From contig NZ_AUIO01000007.1 in the NCBI RefSeq assembly GCF_000423745.1, positions 35,160-99,159 of the forward strand: a DNA stretch of 64,000 nucleotides, read 5' to 3'. Under the pieces are notes generated by a model. It was not told where the DNA came from. It ran no database searches and saw only the letters and a list, made by a program, of their open reading frames with translations. The position numbers were made by a program, and so were the translations under genes. The stretch is from Streptococcus plurextorum DSM 22810 (lineage in GTDB: Bacteria; Bacillota; Bacilli; Lactobacillales; Streptococcaceae). Positions 27,143-36,226 of the stretch are shown in pieces. Each line of letters begins with the position of its first letter. Position 1 is the first letter of the stretch.

Positions 27143-28180
27143 ATGAATTACGATACTTGGAAGGGGATTATCCTGCAGAAACAGGGCTTATTAGCTCCCC
27201 AGTCTGCCCAGAGAATCTGCCAAAATCTCAATGGTTTACAGGCTCAGTTTCAACCCTATGTTCATGTCGGATTTCGCAACCGTATGACAGCAGAGGATTT
27301 TCATGAGGGGAGCTGGCAGCAAGAACTGACACGCCAGTGGTCCATTCGACGAACGGTTCATGCCTATCTCAAGTCGGAAATTCCTCTCTATATCCACGAG
27401 GGGCGGATGGCTAGTACCGACTATCTTCAAACCGTCGGTCGCGATGATTTTTCACCTCAAACCAAGCAGAAGTATCATCGGCTCATCCTAGAAGCCTTGG
27501 AACAAGCCCCTATGACCCGCGAGGAGCTGAAAATCCTCTGTCGTGCGGAAAAGATGACGCAGGAAGAGGAGAAGCAGGTTTTCAATGCTTGGGGCGGCCT
27601 TTTTCGCTACATGGTCGAGCGTGGGGAAGTCTATCAGGAGTACGGTGCCAAACGCTTTCATCGCCTGACAGACTGTCAGCCACTTTCTCGGGAAAAAGCA
27701 GAGCTGGAAATCGCTCGTCGGTATTTTGCAGGTTTTGGTCCTGTCAGCTTAGCGGATGCCCGTTACTACTTCAAGGAAAATAAGTCGACGGTCCTAGATT
27801 GGATGAGGCAGTTGGATTTAAAAACTATAGAAGTAGCTGGGGAAGAACGCTTTTATCTAGGAGAATTAGAAGAAGCAGAAGTGCCAGACTGCCTCTTCAT
27901 TGCAGGTTTTGACCAACTTTTGCTAGGTTACGAAAAAAAAGGCAATCCATTCTTTGATCCAAAGCATATCCGCCAGATTTATACACTGACAGGCATTGTC
28001 AAGCCCGTTGTTTTCTACAAGGGACGAGTGGTTGCGACCTGGCGACGAGATAAGGACAGGATTGAAGTGTCTATCTTTGAAAATCTGACCAGCCATGAAC
28101 AGAAAGAACTGGAAAACTACAGACAGAACTACGAGGAACGGCTCAAACAGGAAGCTAGTTTGTTCGGAAAGAACGAATAA
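27143..28180 (+). CDS. Winged-helix DNA-binding domain protein (HTH_42/YcaQ-like)
   Basis: This 345-aa protein resembles the winged-helix HTH_42 (YcaQ/AlkX) family. It begins WKGIILQKQGLLAPQSAQ with LNGLQAQF, contains the hallmark TRQWSIRRTVHAYLKSEIPL, then RYFAGFGPVSLADARYYF, and ends with RVVATWRRDKDRIEVSIFE. Related proteins are DNA glycosylases that open crosslinks or bind damaged DNA. The catalytic Q-x-Q/Q-x-D motif would be near Q33/Q35 (GLQAQF). Function here is inferred. ATG 27143 follows AAGGAG; the earlier GTG-type start has no site. Confidence 0.75.
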   Translation: MNYDTWKGIILQKQGLLAPQSAQRICQNLNGLQAQFQPYVHVGFRNRMTAEDFHEGSWQQELTRQWSIRRTVHAYLKSEIPLYIHEGRMASTDYLQTVGRDDFSPQTKQKYHRLILEALEQAPMTREELKILCRAEKMTQEEEKQVFNAWGGLFRYMVERGEVYQEYGAKRFHRLTDCQPLSREKAELEIARRYFAGFGPVSLADARYYFKENKSTVLDWMRQLDLKTIEVAGEERFYLGELEEAEVPDCLFIAGFDQLLLGYEKKGNPFFDPKHIRQIYTLTGIVKPVVFYKGRVVATWRRDKDRIEVSIFENLTSHEQKELENYRQNYEERLKQEASLFGKNE

Positions 28181-28261
28181 TAAAGTAAAATAACTAAATT
28201 TTCTGAATATTTCGTAGAAACTATGATATAATACTAGATATACTGTCAGAAAGAGATGCCT

Positions 28262-29086
28262 ATGAACAAGTCTTATTTTTACCTCGATATGCGAACACAT
28301 GAGTTGCAAGTTCCCTATCTCAAGCAAAATCGCCGTGTTCGTGTCCTTTTGCCAAAAAATTATGAAGAAGACACCGACCAGCACTATCCAGTGGTCTATT
28401 TCCACGATGGGCAAAATGTCCTCTATAGCAAGGAAGCCTTTTCGGGTCATTCTTGGAAGGTCATTCCAGCTATCAAGCGTAACCCTGACATTGCCCGGAT
28501 GATTGTGGTGGCCATTGACAATGACGGACTGAATCGGATGCACGAGTATTCTGCTTGGAAATACAGCGAAACAAGCATTCCTGGTGTCCAATTTGGTGGC
28601 AAGGGAACAGAGTATGCGGAGTTTGTCATGGATGTGGTCAAACCCTTCATTGACCAAACCTATCGCACCAAGCCTGACAAGGCTCACACCGCCATGATTG
28701 GCTCGTCCTTGGGAGGCAATATCACGCAGTTTATGGGGCTAGCTTATCAAGACCAAATTGGCTGTCTAGGGGTCTTTTCATCAGCCAATTGGCTCCATCA
28801 AGATGCCTTTGACCGCTATATTGAGCGGCAGAACTTGGACAAGGACCAACGGGTTTATATCTACGTTGGAACAGAAGAAGCAGATGATACAGACAAGACG
28901 CTGATGGCAGGCAATATCAAGCAGGCCTACATCGACTCTTCCCTGACCTACTATCGTCAGTTGGTTGCAGGAGGCGTTGAATTGGATAATCTAGCCTTAG
29001 AAGTCATCTCAGGTGCCATTCACAATGAAGAAGCCTGGGCCCAGTTTTTACCGGATTGCTTGCGTTTTTTAAGTGAGAAATGGTAG
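28262..29086 (+). CDS. Esterase D-like alpha/beta hydrolase (first of a pair)
   Basis: This 274-aa protein belongs to the putative esterase family (esterase D/YbbA-like). RRVRVLLPKNYEED leads into YPVVYFHDGQNVL. The nucleophile elbow is GSSLGGN, and a late acidic residue plus IHNEEAW can complete the triad. It has no signal peptide and should be cytoplasmic. I start at ATG 28262 because ATG 28256 is too close to the AAAGAG site. It opens a tight cluster with a second esterase and an ATP-grasp ligase. The shared substrate is unknown. Confidence 0.8.
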   Translation: MNKSYFYLDMRTHELQVPYLKQNRRVRVLLPKNYEEDTDQHYPVVYFHDGQNVLYSKEAFSGHSWKVIPAIKRNPDIARMIVVAIDNDGLNRMHEYSAWKYSETSIPGVQFGGKGTEYAEFVMDVVKPFIDQTYRTKPDKAHTAMIGSSLGGNITQFMGLAYQDQIGCLGVFSSANWLHQDAFDRYIERQNLDKDQRVYIYVGTEEADDTDKTLMAGNIKQAYIDSSLTYYRQLVAGGVELDNLALEVISGAIHNEEAWAQFLPDCLRFLSEKW

Positions 29087-29113
29087 TTTTTAGAAAATAG
29101 TGAGGAGAATGAT

Positions 29114-29860
29114 ATGCACGTTGAATTTTTAAGTCACTGGTCAGGAAATCTTGGCCGCGAAATGAATCTAAACCGTTATGGACACGCAGGGATTCCTGTG
29201 GTTGTATTTGCTTCATCAGGTGGCTCTTACAATGAATACGCTGATTTTGGGATGATTGAGGCTTGTCGTGGCTCGATTGAAGCTGGTCATGTTCAGTTTT
29301 TCACCTTGACAAGTTTTGATACAGAAAGCTGGTTGGCAGAGTGGAAATCTGTGCACGATAAGGCTGAGGCTCACCGTGCCTATGAACGTTATGTGATTGA
29401 AGAAGCAATTCCCTTTATCAAGCATAAGACAGGATGGTTTGACCCTATGATGACCACAGGTTGCTCGATGGGTGCCTATCATGCCCTCAACTTCTTCCTC
29501 CAGCACCCTGATGTCTTTAACAAGGTGATTGCCTTGTCTGGTATCTACGATGCTCGCTTCTTTAACAACAATCAAGACTACGGACATGACGATGTTGTCT
29601 ATCAAAATTCACCAGCGGACTACATATGGAATCAGAACGACGGCTGGTTTATCGACAAATACCGTCAAGCTGATATTATTGTCTGCACAGGTTTGGGCGA
29701 CTGGGAGCAGGATGGACTGGATTCCTTCTACAAACTCAAAGCTGCCTTTGAAGAGAAGAATATCCCTGCCTGGTTTGACACCTGGGGGACAGATGTGGCA
29801 CATGATTGGGTCTGGTGGAGAAAGCAGATGCCTTACTTCCTACACGCAATCGGTCTATAA
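29114..29860 (+). CDS. Second esterase family protein of the cluster
   Basis: This 248-aa protein is related in fold to its neighbour but distinct. HWSGNLGREMNLNRYGH is followed by IPVVVFASSGGSYNEY. The nucleophile elbow is TTGCSMGAYHAL. The late region DTWGTDVAHDWVWWR offers the Asp and His of a triad. Members appear in streptococcal genomes beside the partner esterase. GAGGAG precedes ATG 29114, and the ATP-grasp gene begins 12 bp after its stop. Confidence 0.8.
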   Translation: MHVEFLSHWSGNLGREMNLNRYGHAGIPVVVFASSGGSYNEYADFGMIEACRGSIEAGHVQFFTLTSFDTESWLAEWKSVHDKAEAHRAYERYVIEEAIPFIKHKTGWFDPMMTTGCSMGAYHALNFFLQHPDVFNKVIALSGIYDARFFNNNQDYGHDDVVYQNSPADYIWNQNDGWFIDKYRQADIIVCTGLGDWEQDGLDSFYKLKAAFEEKNIPAWFDTWGTDVAHDWVWWRKQMPYFLHAIGL

Positions 29861-29872
29861 GGAGAGTTTTCT

Positions 29873-31039
29873 ATGAATTATTTAGTAATTTCACCCTTTT
29901 ATCCTGAGAATTTCCAGCCTTTTACCATTGAACTGGCTAAGAAAGAGGGAGTAAAGGTACTCGGGATTGGACAAGAGCCCTACGATCAACTTCCTGAAGA
30001 GCTCCGCCATGCCCTTACAGAATACTTCCGTGTGGAAGACTTGGAGAATATCGACGAAGTCAAGCGAGCGACGGCTTTCTTGATTTATAAGCATGGGCCA
30101 ATCGATCGCATCGAGTCCCATAATGAGCACTGGTTGGAAAATGATGCTAGTCTCCGTAAGCAATTTGATGTGTTCGGTGCCAAGCCAAATCACCTCAAGA
30201 AAACCAAGTTCAAGTCCGAGATGAAAAAGTACTTCAAGCAGGCTGGAGTGCCTGTTGTGCCGGGGCAAGTGGTGCGAACAGACAATGACATCAATCGAGC
30301 GGTCAAGCACATCGGTTTTCCCATGATTGCCAAGCCTGATAACGGAGTAGGGGCTTCAGGAACCTTCAAATTGACTAGCCCAGAAGATTTGGAAACCTTC
30401 AAGCAAAACTGGGACCGTCAGGTTGTCTATTTCTTTGAGAAATTTGTGGATTCCAGCATTATCACCACCTATGACGGCTTGGTTGATGCCAAGGGCAATG
30501 TGGTTTTTGAAACGGGTCTGACCTATGTCCACACACCTCTAGAGCTCATGCTGTCTAGGAAGGACAATGCCTACTACATCGAGAAGGAACTGGATCCCAA
30601 GTTGGTGGAATATGGGCGTTCCATTGTCAAATCCTTCGGCATGAAGGAGCGTTTTTTCCATATCGAGTTTTTCAAGGATGGCGATGATTACATTGCGATT
30701 GAGTACAACAACCGCATGGCAGGTGGTTTTACTGTAGAGGCCTATAACTACGCTCATTCGCTTGATCTCTTCCGCGATTATGCCAATATCGTTGTCGGAC
30801 AAGACGTGGCTGACCGCCCATTTGCTCCACAATATTGCTTGGTCGCAACCCGCCGTGACACAACCAACTATGTCCACACGGCAGATGACATTCACAGTCG
30901 CTACGCAGACCAACTCAAGACCGTCAAACGTATGCCAGATGCCTTTGCGGAATTGCAAGGAAACGATGCCTACCTGCTAGTTACCGATAGCAAAGTGACC
31001 TTGGATGAGATGATTGACTTCATTGGTAAAACGAAATAA
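29873..31039 (+). CDS. ATP-grasp carboxylate-amine ligase
   Basis: This 388-aa cytoplasmic protein has an N-terminal nucleotide-binding-like domain (VISPFYPENFQPFTIELAKK), then the ATP-grasp core. The core comprises KKTKFKSEMKKYFKQAGVPV, the lysine strand FPMIAKPDNGVGASGTF, a linker FEKFVDSSIIT and the metal-binding end HIEFFKDGDDYIAIEYNNRM with paired acidic residues and Asn. Such enzymes form amide or peptide bonds through an acylphosphate. With two esterases in the same unit, a small-molecule amide or peptide pathway is plausible but not shown. Confidence 0.85.
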   Translation: MNYLVISPFYPENFQPFTIELAKKEGVKVLGIGQEPYDQLPEELRHALTEYFRVEDLENIDEVKRATAFLIYKHGPIDRIESHNEHWLENDASLRKQFDVFGAKPNHLKKTKFKSEMKKYFKQAGVPVVPGQVVRTDNDINRAVKHIGFPMIAKPDNGVGASGTFKLTSPEDLETFKQNWDRQVVYFFEKFVDSSIITTYDGLVDAKGNVVFETGLTYVHTPLELMLSRKDNAYYIEKELDPKLVEYGRSIVKSFGMKERFFHIEFFKDGDDYIAIEYNNRMAGGFTVEAYNYAHSLDLFRDYANIVVGQDVADRPFAPQYCLVATRRDTTNYVHTADDIHSRYADQLKTVKRMPDAFAELQGNDAYLLVTDSKVTLDEMIDFIGKTK

Positions 31040-31048
31040 ACTCAGTAG

Positions 31049-31074
31049 AAGATGCCAGAAATGGTATCTTTTTT
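31049..31074 (+). terminator. Terminator of the esterase/ATP-grasp cluster
   Basis: AAGATGCC and GGTATCTT form an 8-bp stem with one mismatch, followed by a T-run. Confidence 0.6.
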
Positions 31075-31139
31075 CTTACAAACTTGTAAGTTTTGAGACC
31101 AAACTTGTAAGAGTAGCAGTACCGGAAATGAACTATAAT
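31075..31139 (+). promoter_or_regulatory. Palindromic operator and promoter of the ABC transporter operon
   Basis: CTTACAA-AC-TTGTAAG (31075-31090) is a perfect 7-bp palindrome. Its right half ACTTGTAAG recurs at 31103-31111, exactly 21 bp (two helical turns) downstream. A TATAAT box follows at 31134-31139 with no good -35 box, as expected for an activator-dependent promoter. The half-site resembles boxes bound by BceR/GraR-type response regulators. Confidence 0.6.
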
Positions 31140-31171
31140 GGACACATAAGAAAAAGAAAGAAGGAAATCTT

Positions 31172-31312
31172 ATGTCATTCAAGTTTCTACAAGCAAAACA
31201 AATTGAAGAAAAAACGTTCTCAGAAAAAGAGAAGATGGAACTCATGGAACAAGCTGCATTCTTTGAAGAACTTGCCCATGATTTGCAAAGTATGCGATTT
31301 ATGGCATACTAG
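31172..31312 (+). CDS. 46-aa protein heading the BceAB-like operon
   Basis: ATG 31172 follows GAAGGAAAT and the frame ends at TAG 31310-31312, just before the GGGAGGA site of the next gene. The product, starting MSFKFLQAKQIEEKTFSEKE, is soluble, charged and predicted helical (KEKMELMEQAAFFEELAHDL). Its position as first gene of the transporter operon, with good spacing at both ends, supports it being real. Function is unknown. Confidence 0.65.
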   Translation: MSFKFLQAKQIEEKTFSEKEKMELMEQAAFFEELAHDLQSMRFMAY

Positions 31313-31324
31313 AGGGAGGAAACT

Positions 31325-31699
31325 ATGAAAAAGAAAGCATTTGGCTTGCTAGCTTTGGGCAGTATAATGCTAACCGCTTGTTCTGCCTCTTCAGCAGGTC
31401 TTAGCTTTGATGAAGGCTATCAGACCTTTCATTACAAAGGAAAAGACTATGCTATTAGTAAGGTCGAAGTAACAGAAGATAGTATCCAAAGAACAGAAGT
31501 TCAGTTTATGGAATGGCCAGCGGTCAAAGATAATGGATCGGTAAAAGAAACTGTTTCCTTGAATAACCTTTATGTGACTTCTAGTCATGACTGGGTTATC
31601 GGCGTTCAGGACAGCTATTATAAGATAGGGTCTGAGAAGGACGTTGCGAAATCAGACCGTATCAACTATCAAGAAGTACTTGATCAAGCAGATGAATAA
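31325..31699 (+). CDS. Small lipoprotein linked to the ABC transporter
   Basis: This 124-aa protein has a lipoprotein signal with lipobox LTAC (Cys19). The mature part is acidic and strand-rich (YQTFHYKGKDYAISKVEVTE), with no recognised family. It lies between the 46-aa gene and the transporter ATPase with gaps of 12 and 22 bp. It may sense or bind the transporter's ligand outside the cell. Confidence 0.7.
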   Translation: MKKKAFGLLALGSIMLTACSASSAGLSFDEGYQTFHYKGKDYAISKVEVTEDSIQRTEVQFMEWPAVKDNGSVKETVSLNNLYVTSSHDWVIGVQDSYYKIGSEKDVAKSDRINYQEVLDQADE

Positions 31700-31721
31700 A
31701 TAAAGAAAAGTAGGAGTAACT

Positions 31722-32474
31722 ATGTTATTAGAAATCAATCATTTAGAAAAAGTTTACCGCACGCGTTTTTCAAAAGAGGAAACTCGTGCCTTGCAAGATG
31801 TGGATTTTAAGGTAGAAGAGGGCGAGTTTATCGCCATCATGGGTGAAAGTGGTTCAGGTAAGACGACTTTGCTCAATATTCTAGCAACCTTGGACAAGCC
31901 AACTCGTGGCTCTGTTCTTTTGAACAATCAAGATATTACCAAAATCAAGGAGAGCGAGCTGGCCGATTTTCGCTTGCGTAATCTTGGCTTTGTCTTCCAA
32001 GATTTTAATCTCTTGGACACCCTGTCCATCCAAGACAATATCTTTTTACCTCTGGTATTGGCACGTACCAGCCATGAGGAAATGGAAAAACGTTTGAAAG
32101 CTTTAGCTCCAAAATTACGCATTCAAGATTTGCTGAAAAAACGTCCCTTTGAACTTTCTGGTGGACAAAAGCAGCGCGTGGCCATTGCTCGTAGTTTGAT
32201 TACCCAGCCACAGATTGTCCTAGCGGACGAACCGACAGCTGCCCTAGATTACCGCAATTCGGAAGACTTGCTGAATTTGTTTGAAGACATCAACTTAGAC
32301 GGGCAAACCATTCTCATGGTGACTCACTCAGCCAACGCAGCTAGTCATGCTAAGCGAGTACTCTTTATCAAGGACGGGCGGATTTTCCATCAACTATACA
32401 AGGCAGGCAAGAGCAATCAAGACTTTGCCAAGGAAATTTCGCTCAATATGTCTGCACTTTTAGGGGGTGAGTAG
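31722..32474 (+). CDS. ABC transporter ATPase, BceA/VraD-like
   Basis: This 250-aa ATPase has Walker [11 protein letters not shown]-loop FQDFNLLD, signature [15 protein letters not shown], Walker [13 protein letters not shown] and switch His in MVTHS. Its permease partner (663 aa, 10 helices with a large extracellular domain) defines the peptide-antibiotic resistance/sensing type (BceAB, VraDE, VraFG). These bind cell-envelope-active peptides such as bacitracin at the membrane. No two-component system is adjacent, unlike many Bce modules. Confidence 0.9.
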   Translation: MLLEINHLEKVYRTRFSKEETRALQDVDFKVEEGEFIAIMGESGSGKTTLLNILATLDKPTRGSVLLNNQDITKIKESELADFRLRNLGFVFQDFNLLDTLSIQDNIFLPLVLARTSHEEMEKRLKALAPKLRIQDLLKKRPFELSGGQKQRVAIARSLITQPQIVLADEPTAALDYRNSEDLLNLFEDINLDGQTILMVTHSANAASHAKRVLFIKDGRIFHQLYKAGKSNQDFAKEISLNMSALLGGE

Positions 32475-34466
32475 ATGTTTTACCTCAAACTTGCTGGGCA
32501 AAATATCCGAAAATCCATGGGTGTGTTTGCTCCCTTCGTTTTAGCCAGTCTTGTGCTATTTACTCTGATTTGTTCCATGTTCTTACTCATGCTGAGTCCA
32601 GTTATGAAGACCATGGGCTCTGGTGCCGTTTCTATCGGTCTTGGTGTTGTTGTTCTGACCATTTTCTCGGTCATTATGGAGATTTATAGTTTTAATTTCC
32701 TGATGAAACAACGGGCGAGGGAATTTGGTCTCTATAACATGCTGGGGATGAACAAGAAAAAAGTAGCCTTGATAGCCAGCCTAGAATTGATGATGATTTT
32801 CTTGCTAGTTGTGGTTCTTGGTTCTATCTTAGCTGGTGTGTTTTCAAATGTTCTCTACTTGATTTTTGTCAATATAACACATTATAGTGATTTGCATTTT
32901 GGAATAGCCCCTTTGGCCTTTGTCATGACCGCCTTTCTCTTTGCTGGTATCTTCTTTCTCTTGGAATTGCTAGCCATTCGGACCATTGGTAAGACCAGTC
33001 CGCTGATTTTGTTCCGAGCTAGTGAGAAAGGGGAGAAGGAGCCAAAAGGCAATGTTCTTCTAGCTGCTCTTGGTGTAGTGGGACTGGGTATTGGATACTA
33101 CCTATCACTTTCATCTAAAGCAGAAGGTGTAGCTCTTATCTTTCGGTTCTTTATCGCTGTGCTCTTTGTTATTGCGGGGACCTATCTGTTCTACATCAGC
33201 TTTATGACTTGGTATTTGAAGGCTCGTCGAAAAAACAAGCGGTATTTCTATACGCCAGAGCATTTCATTACGACTTCGCAGATGATTTTTCGGATGAAGC
33301 AGCACGCAACAGGTTTGGCCAATATCACACTACTTGCGGTCATGGCCTTTGTGACCATTGCGACAACGACGTCCCTCTATACAGGTATGGCAAATATGAC
33401 CAGTGGACTTTATCCAAAGGAAACATCCATTACCTATCATGTTGCGGATAGAAGTCAGGGTGAAAGTGCCTATCAGCAATCGGTGCTCAGCCATTTTCCA
33501 GAAAAAGCCAATGACAGCTTATCTTATCTGACCTATCAAGCTGGTCTAGTCTATGATGGTGGGAGTGAGATTGTTGTTAGCCCAGAAACTATTGCCAATC
33601 CAGACTTTAGCAAGATGGCCTTTACCTACTTCATCACCCAAGATGATTTCAGGAAGTTGGGCAATGACTTGCCAAAACTTTCTGCCAATCAAGTTGCCTT
33701 TATGCGTCCGAGTGAAAAGTCTTCGCTAGAGAAAGTCACTTTGGGTGATAGTACTTTCGAGAATGTAGTAAATCTTGATACAGCTATTTTCCCTGATATT
33801 ACTAATACGCTCAATGCTGCCGTCATGGTGGTTAGTGATGATAGTGTTCTGGAAACCATTCGTAGCTTCTATGAATCAAACAATCCGCAAGGCTATCAGG
33901 TTAGTCTGGACTACCGTGTCTTTACCGACTTGACCAATGAAGAAGTAGCAAAAGTCGGTGAACAGGTAGGTGCTGCCTATAATATCAGCGATGCCAATGG
34001 AGAATCTTTTGGATACGTCATGCAGAAAACAGACTTTACCAATATGATCATGGGCCTCACAGGTGGTTTCCTCTTTACAGGCTTCTTGTTGGGCATTAGT
34101 TTCTTGCTGGGTGCTGCCTTGATTATTTACTACAAACAGGATTCGGAAGGGCATGAGGACAAGAAATCCTACAAGATTTTACAGGAAGTGGGTATGAGCC
34201 AGCAGGCTGTAAAGAAAACCATCAACTCTCAAACGCTTTTGGTCTTCTTTATGCCACTGGCTATGGCGACCCTGCACTTTGTCGTCGCCCTGGTCATGCT
34301 CAAGCAGATGCTGCTGATGTTTGGTGTGATTTCTTCTGGCATGATTTACGTTTCTTCTGGCGTGATTTACACGGTTAGTGGTATTACATTACTTGCAGTT
34401 ACCTTGATTTACTTTGTCATTTACAAGTGGACCAGCCGAACCTATTATCGCATTATTGAACGGTAG
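32475..34466 (+). CDS. ABC transporter permease, BceB/FtsX-like
   Basis: This 663-aa protein starts 1 base after the ATPase stop. It has ten predicted membrane helices in the BceB pattern. After the first helix come FtsX-like helices (SFNFLMKQRAREFGLYNMLG is the typical coupling region). A large soluble domain of about 210 residues (about 310-520) lies between helices 7 and 8, and three C-terminal helices follow. In homologues the extracellular domain recognises lipid-cycle intermediates bound by antibiotics. It may also feed a sensor kinase encoded elsewhere. Confidence 0.88.
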   Translation: MFYLKLAGQNIRKSMGVFAPFVLASLVLFTLICSMFLLMLSPVMKTMGSGAVSIGLGVVVLTIFSVIMEIYSFNFLMKQRAREFGLYNMLGMNKKKVALIASLELMMIFLLVVVLGSILAGVFSNVLYLIFVNITHYSDLHFGIAPLAFVMTAFLFAGIFFLLELLAIRTIGKTSPLILFRASEKGEKEPKGNVLLAALGVVGLGIGYYLSLSSKAEGVALIFRFFIAVLFVIAGTYLFYISFMTWYLKARRKNKRYFYTPEHFITTSQMIFRMKQHATGLANITLLAVMAFVTIATTTSLYTGMANMTSGLYPKETSITYHVADRSQGESAYQQSVLSHFPEKANDSLSYLTYQAGLVYDGGSEIVVSPETIANPDFSKMAFTYFITQDDFRKLGNDLPKLSANQVAFMRPSEKSSLEKVTLGDSTFENVVNLDTAIFPDITNTLNAAVMVVSDDSVLETIRSFYESNNPQGYQVSLDYRVFTDLTNEEVAKVGEQVGAAYNISDANGESFGYVMQKTDFTNMIMGLTGGFLFTGFLLGISFLLGAALIIYYKQDSEGHEDKKSYKILQEVGMSQQAVKKTINSQTLLVFFMPLAMATLHFVVALVMLKQMLLMFGVISSGMIYVSSGVIYTVSGITLLAVTLIYFVIYKWTSRTYYRIIER

Positions 34467-34558
34467 CAGAAGTCTCGCCTTGTGCGAGATTTCTTGAATT
34501 TTCAGGGAAATGGTGTTACAATGGTAATACCAAAGGAATACTAGAAGAGGTGAGAAAA

Positions 34559-34798
34559 ATGGCAGCTATCACATTGAAAGTATCTGAGCAGGACAAGCTC
34601 TTTATGCAGGCTATGGCAAAGTTTGAAGGTGTGAGTTTGTCAGAACTCATTCGGACTAAAACCCTTGAAGCCCTTGAAGACGAATACGATGCGCGTGTGG
34701 CAGACCTTGCTTGGGCAGAATACCAAGAAGACTTGGCGAATGGCATTGAGCCGATAACATTAGAACAAATGGCTGAGGAGTTGGGCATTGAGTTATAA
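34559..34798 (+). CDS. RelB/DinJ-family antitoxin (second pair)
   Basis: This 79-aa protein starts at ATG 34559 with GAAGAGG 9 nt upstream. The GTG at 34550 overlaps that site and is rejected. ITLKVSEQDKLFMQAMAKFE, then VSLSELIRTKTLEALEDEYD is a ribbon-helix-helix domain of the DUF6290/RelB type. The acidic remainder would bind the toxin. It overlaps the toxin start by 11 bp. It is unrelated in detail to the first antitoxin at 2908. Confidence 0.8.
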   Translation: MAAITLKVSEQDKLFMQAMAKFEGVSLSELIRTKTLEALEDEYDARVADLAWAEYQEDLANGIEPITLEQMAEELGIEL

Positions 34799-35048
34799 GG
34801 TTATTTTGTCTGCTAAGGCTCAAAAGCAAATTCGAAAGATGGATAAAACGGCTGCAAGTTTGATTTTGCGGTATCTTTACAAGCATATTGACGGTTGCGA
34901 CAACCCCAGACAATACGGAAAGGCCTTGACTGCCAATCGTTCTGGCCAATGGCGATACCGTATCGGTAATTACAGGGTCATCGTCAGCATTGAGGATGAT
35001 AAATTGATCGTAACAGCCCTTGAAGTCGGGCGTAAAAAAAGTCTATAA
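34788..35048 (+). CDS. RelE-family toxin (second pair)
   Basis: This 86-aa protein starts at TTG 34788 inside the antitoxin gene. LSYKVILSAKAQKQIRKMDK, then WRYRIGNYRVIVSIEDDKLIV and ALEVGRKKSL are the RelE strands and basic residues. It is predicted to be a ribosome-dependent mRNA endonuclease. The TTG start and tight overlap keep toxin synthesis low and coupled. No clear operator palindrome as strong as in the first pair is visible upstream. Confidence 0.82.
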   Translation: MSYKVILSAKAQKQIRKMDKTAASLILRYLYKHIDGCDNPRQYGKALTANRSGQWRYRIGNYRVIVSIEDDKLIVTALEVGRKKSL

Positions 35049-35114
35049 ATCATCATCACAAAATGAAGATAGGTCACACCTCTTAAAGAGTATGACCGTT
35101 TAAAATCGTATGAT

Positions 35115-35157
35115 AAAAAGCTAGATAAGATTCGTAACAGTCTTACCTAGCTTTTTT
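35115..35157. terminator. Bidirectional terminator between the second TA pair and citC
   Basis: AAAAAGCTAG-ATAAGA pairs with TCTTA-CCTAGCTTTTT between convergent genes, with one bulge. Confidence 0.75.
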
Positions 35158-35176
35158 GTATTGAAGAGAGACTCAA

Positions 35177-36226
35177 TTAATAGTGAATGACATTCTTTTC
35201 CTGACGAATACGTGCGATAATAGCCTGAGCAGCTTCTGATTTAAAATAATCCAAAGAGGTCTTAGGCAGTAAGTGTTCTAAAAGATTCCAGTCGCCCTCT
35301 TTGATAGCTTGTCTAGCTGTGGAGGCACTGATCGGTCGGTCAGCAGCAAACGTTTTACGTGGAATAATGAAGCAATCAATGCCGTGTTCCGGAAGTTTCT
35401 CCTTCATGATTTGATTGTACAGATTGGTCACTAGACTCGTTGGCTCGTCTCCCACATAACGACGACTAATCCCTAATTGTTGAGCAATTTTCGTGAAAAT
35501 TTCAAGATCAATTTCAGCCTGACTTTCAATGACTGACGTCTGATCTTTTTGAAAATAAGCTGGGAATGTCGATTGGCTGATAATGTAATCTCCACTGTCA
35601 TGATAAATAATGTTTTTTAAGTGAGAGGTCCCTTTCAAAACCAGTTCTTTACGGACGGAAAAAGGGACTAGACTAGCATCTTCGCTGACCATAAAGAGAT
35701 GTAGCAAATCATTCTCTTGACTAGCTTTTTCAATTAAATACTGATGCCCAAGAGTAAAAGGGTTAGCATTGACCACAATTGCAGCAACTCTTGGAGGGTT
35801 TTGAGCAGGTCTTTCAAGGTGATTGAGATAATGTTGGAAACCTGAGGCTTTATTTTCCATAAAGCTAACAAGATTTTCTATGCGGACGATTTCTTTAAAT
35901 CCCAAATCAGCAAAGAATGGGGCTGTGCAGGTTTTAGTGTATAAAAAGAGGTGAAAATGCCCTTGATCAGCCTGATAGTCAATCAGATGACTGACTATCA
36001 TATTCATCAAGCCTTCCCCCTGATACTTGCTTGATACCGCTAGGCAGCGCAGCGTATTCCCAAAAGTAGATCCCGTAGCAATCACTTGCCCTTGGTCATC
36101 ATAGATTGCACAGGTATAATCGAGATTAGCATCACGCCGAATACCTTCTTCAGATAACAAGGCATCAACCTTAGCGATAGTAGCTTTATCAGCATTAAAA
36201 ACTTTGGAAACGATATAGTGAGACAT
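35177..36226 (-). CDS. citC: [Citrate (pro-3S)-lyase] ligase CitC
   Basis: CitC acetylates the thiol of the CitD prosthetic group with acetate and ATP, switching citrate lyase on. The 349-aa protein has an N-terminal GNAT-like domain (about 1-130, with LAVSSKYQGEGLMNMIVSHL). A nucleotidyltransferase domain follows with IVVNANPFTLGHQYLIEKAS (HxGH-type TLGH) and ISASTARQAI near the end. Here citC is alone and on the opposite strand, about 5 kb from the main lyase operon, with its own promoter (TATAAT-like box near 36405 on the - strand). Confidence 0.93.
   Translation of the reverse strand: MSHYIVSKVFNADKATIAKVDALLSEEGIRRDANLDYTCAIYDDQGQVIATGSTFGNTLRCLAVSSKYQGEGLMNMIVSHLIDYQADQGHFHLFLYTKTCTAPFFADLGFKEIVRIENLVSFMENKASGFQHYLNHLERPAQNPPRVAAIVVNANPFTLGHQYLIEKASQENDLLHLFMVSEDASLVPFSVRKELVLKGTSHLKNIIYHDSGDYIISQSTFPAYFQKDQTSVIESQAEIDLEIFTKIAQQLGISRRYVGDEPTSLVTNLYNQIMKEKLPEHGIDCFIIPRKTFAADRPISASTARQAIKEGDWNLLEHLLPKTSLDYFKSEAAQAIIARIRQEKNVIHY

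Noticed and set aside
31014..31328. 104-residue frame overlapping the end of the ATP-grasp gene
   Set aside because: It runs through a terminator, an operator and a promoter and overlaps the better-supported 46-aa frame.
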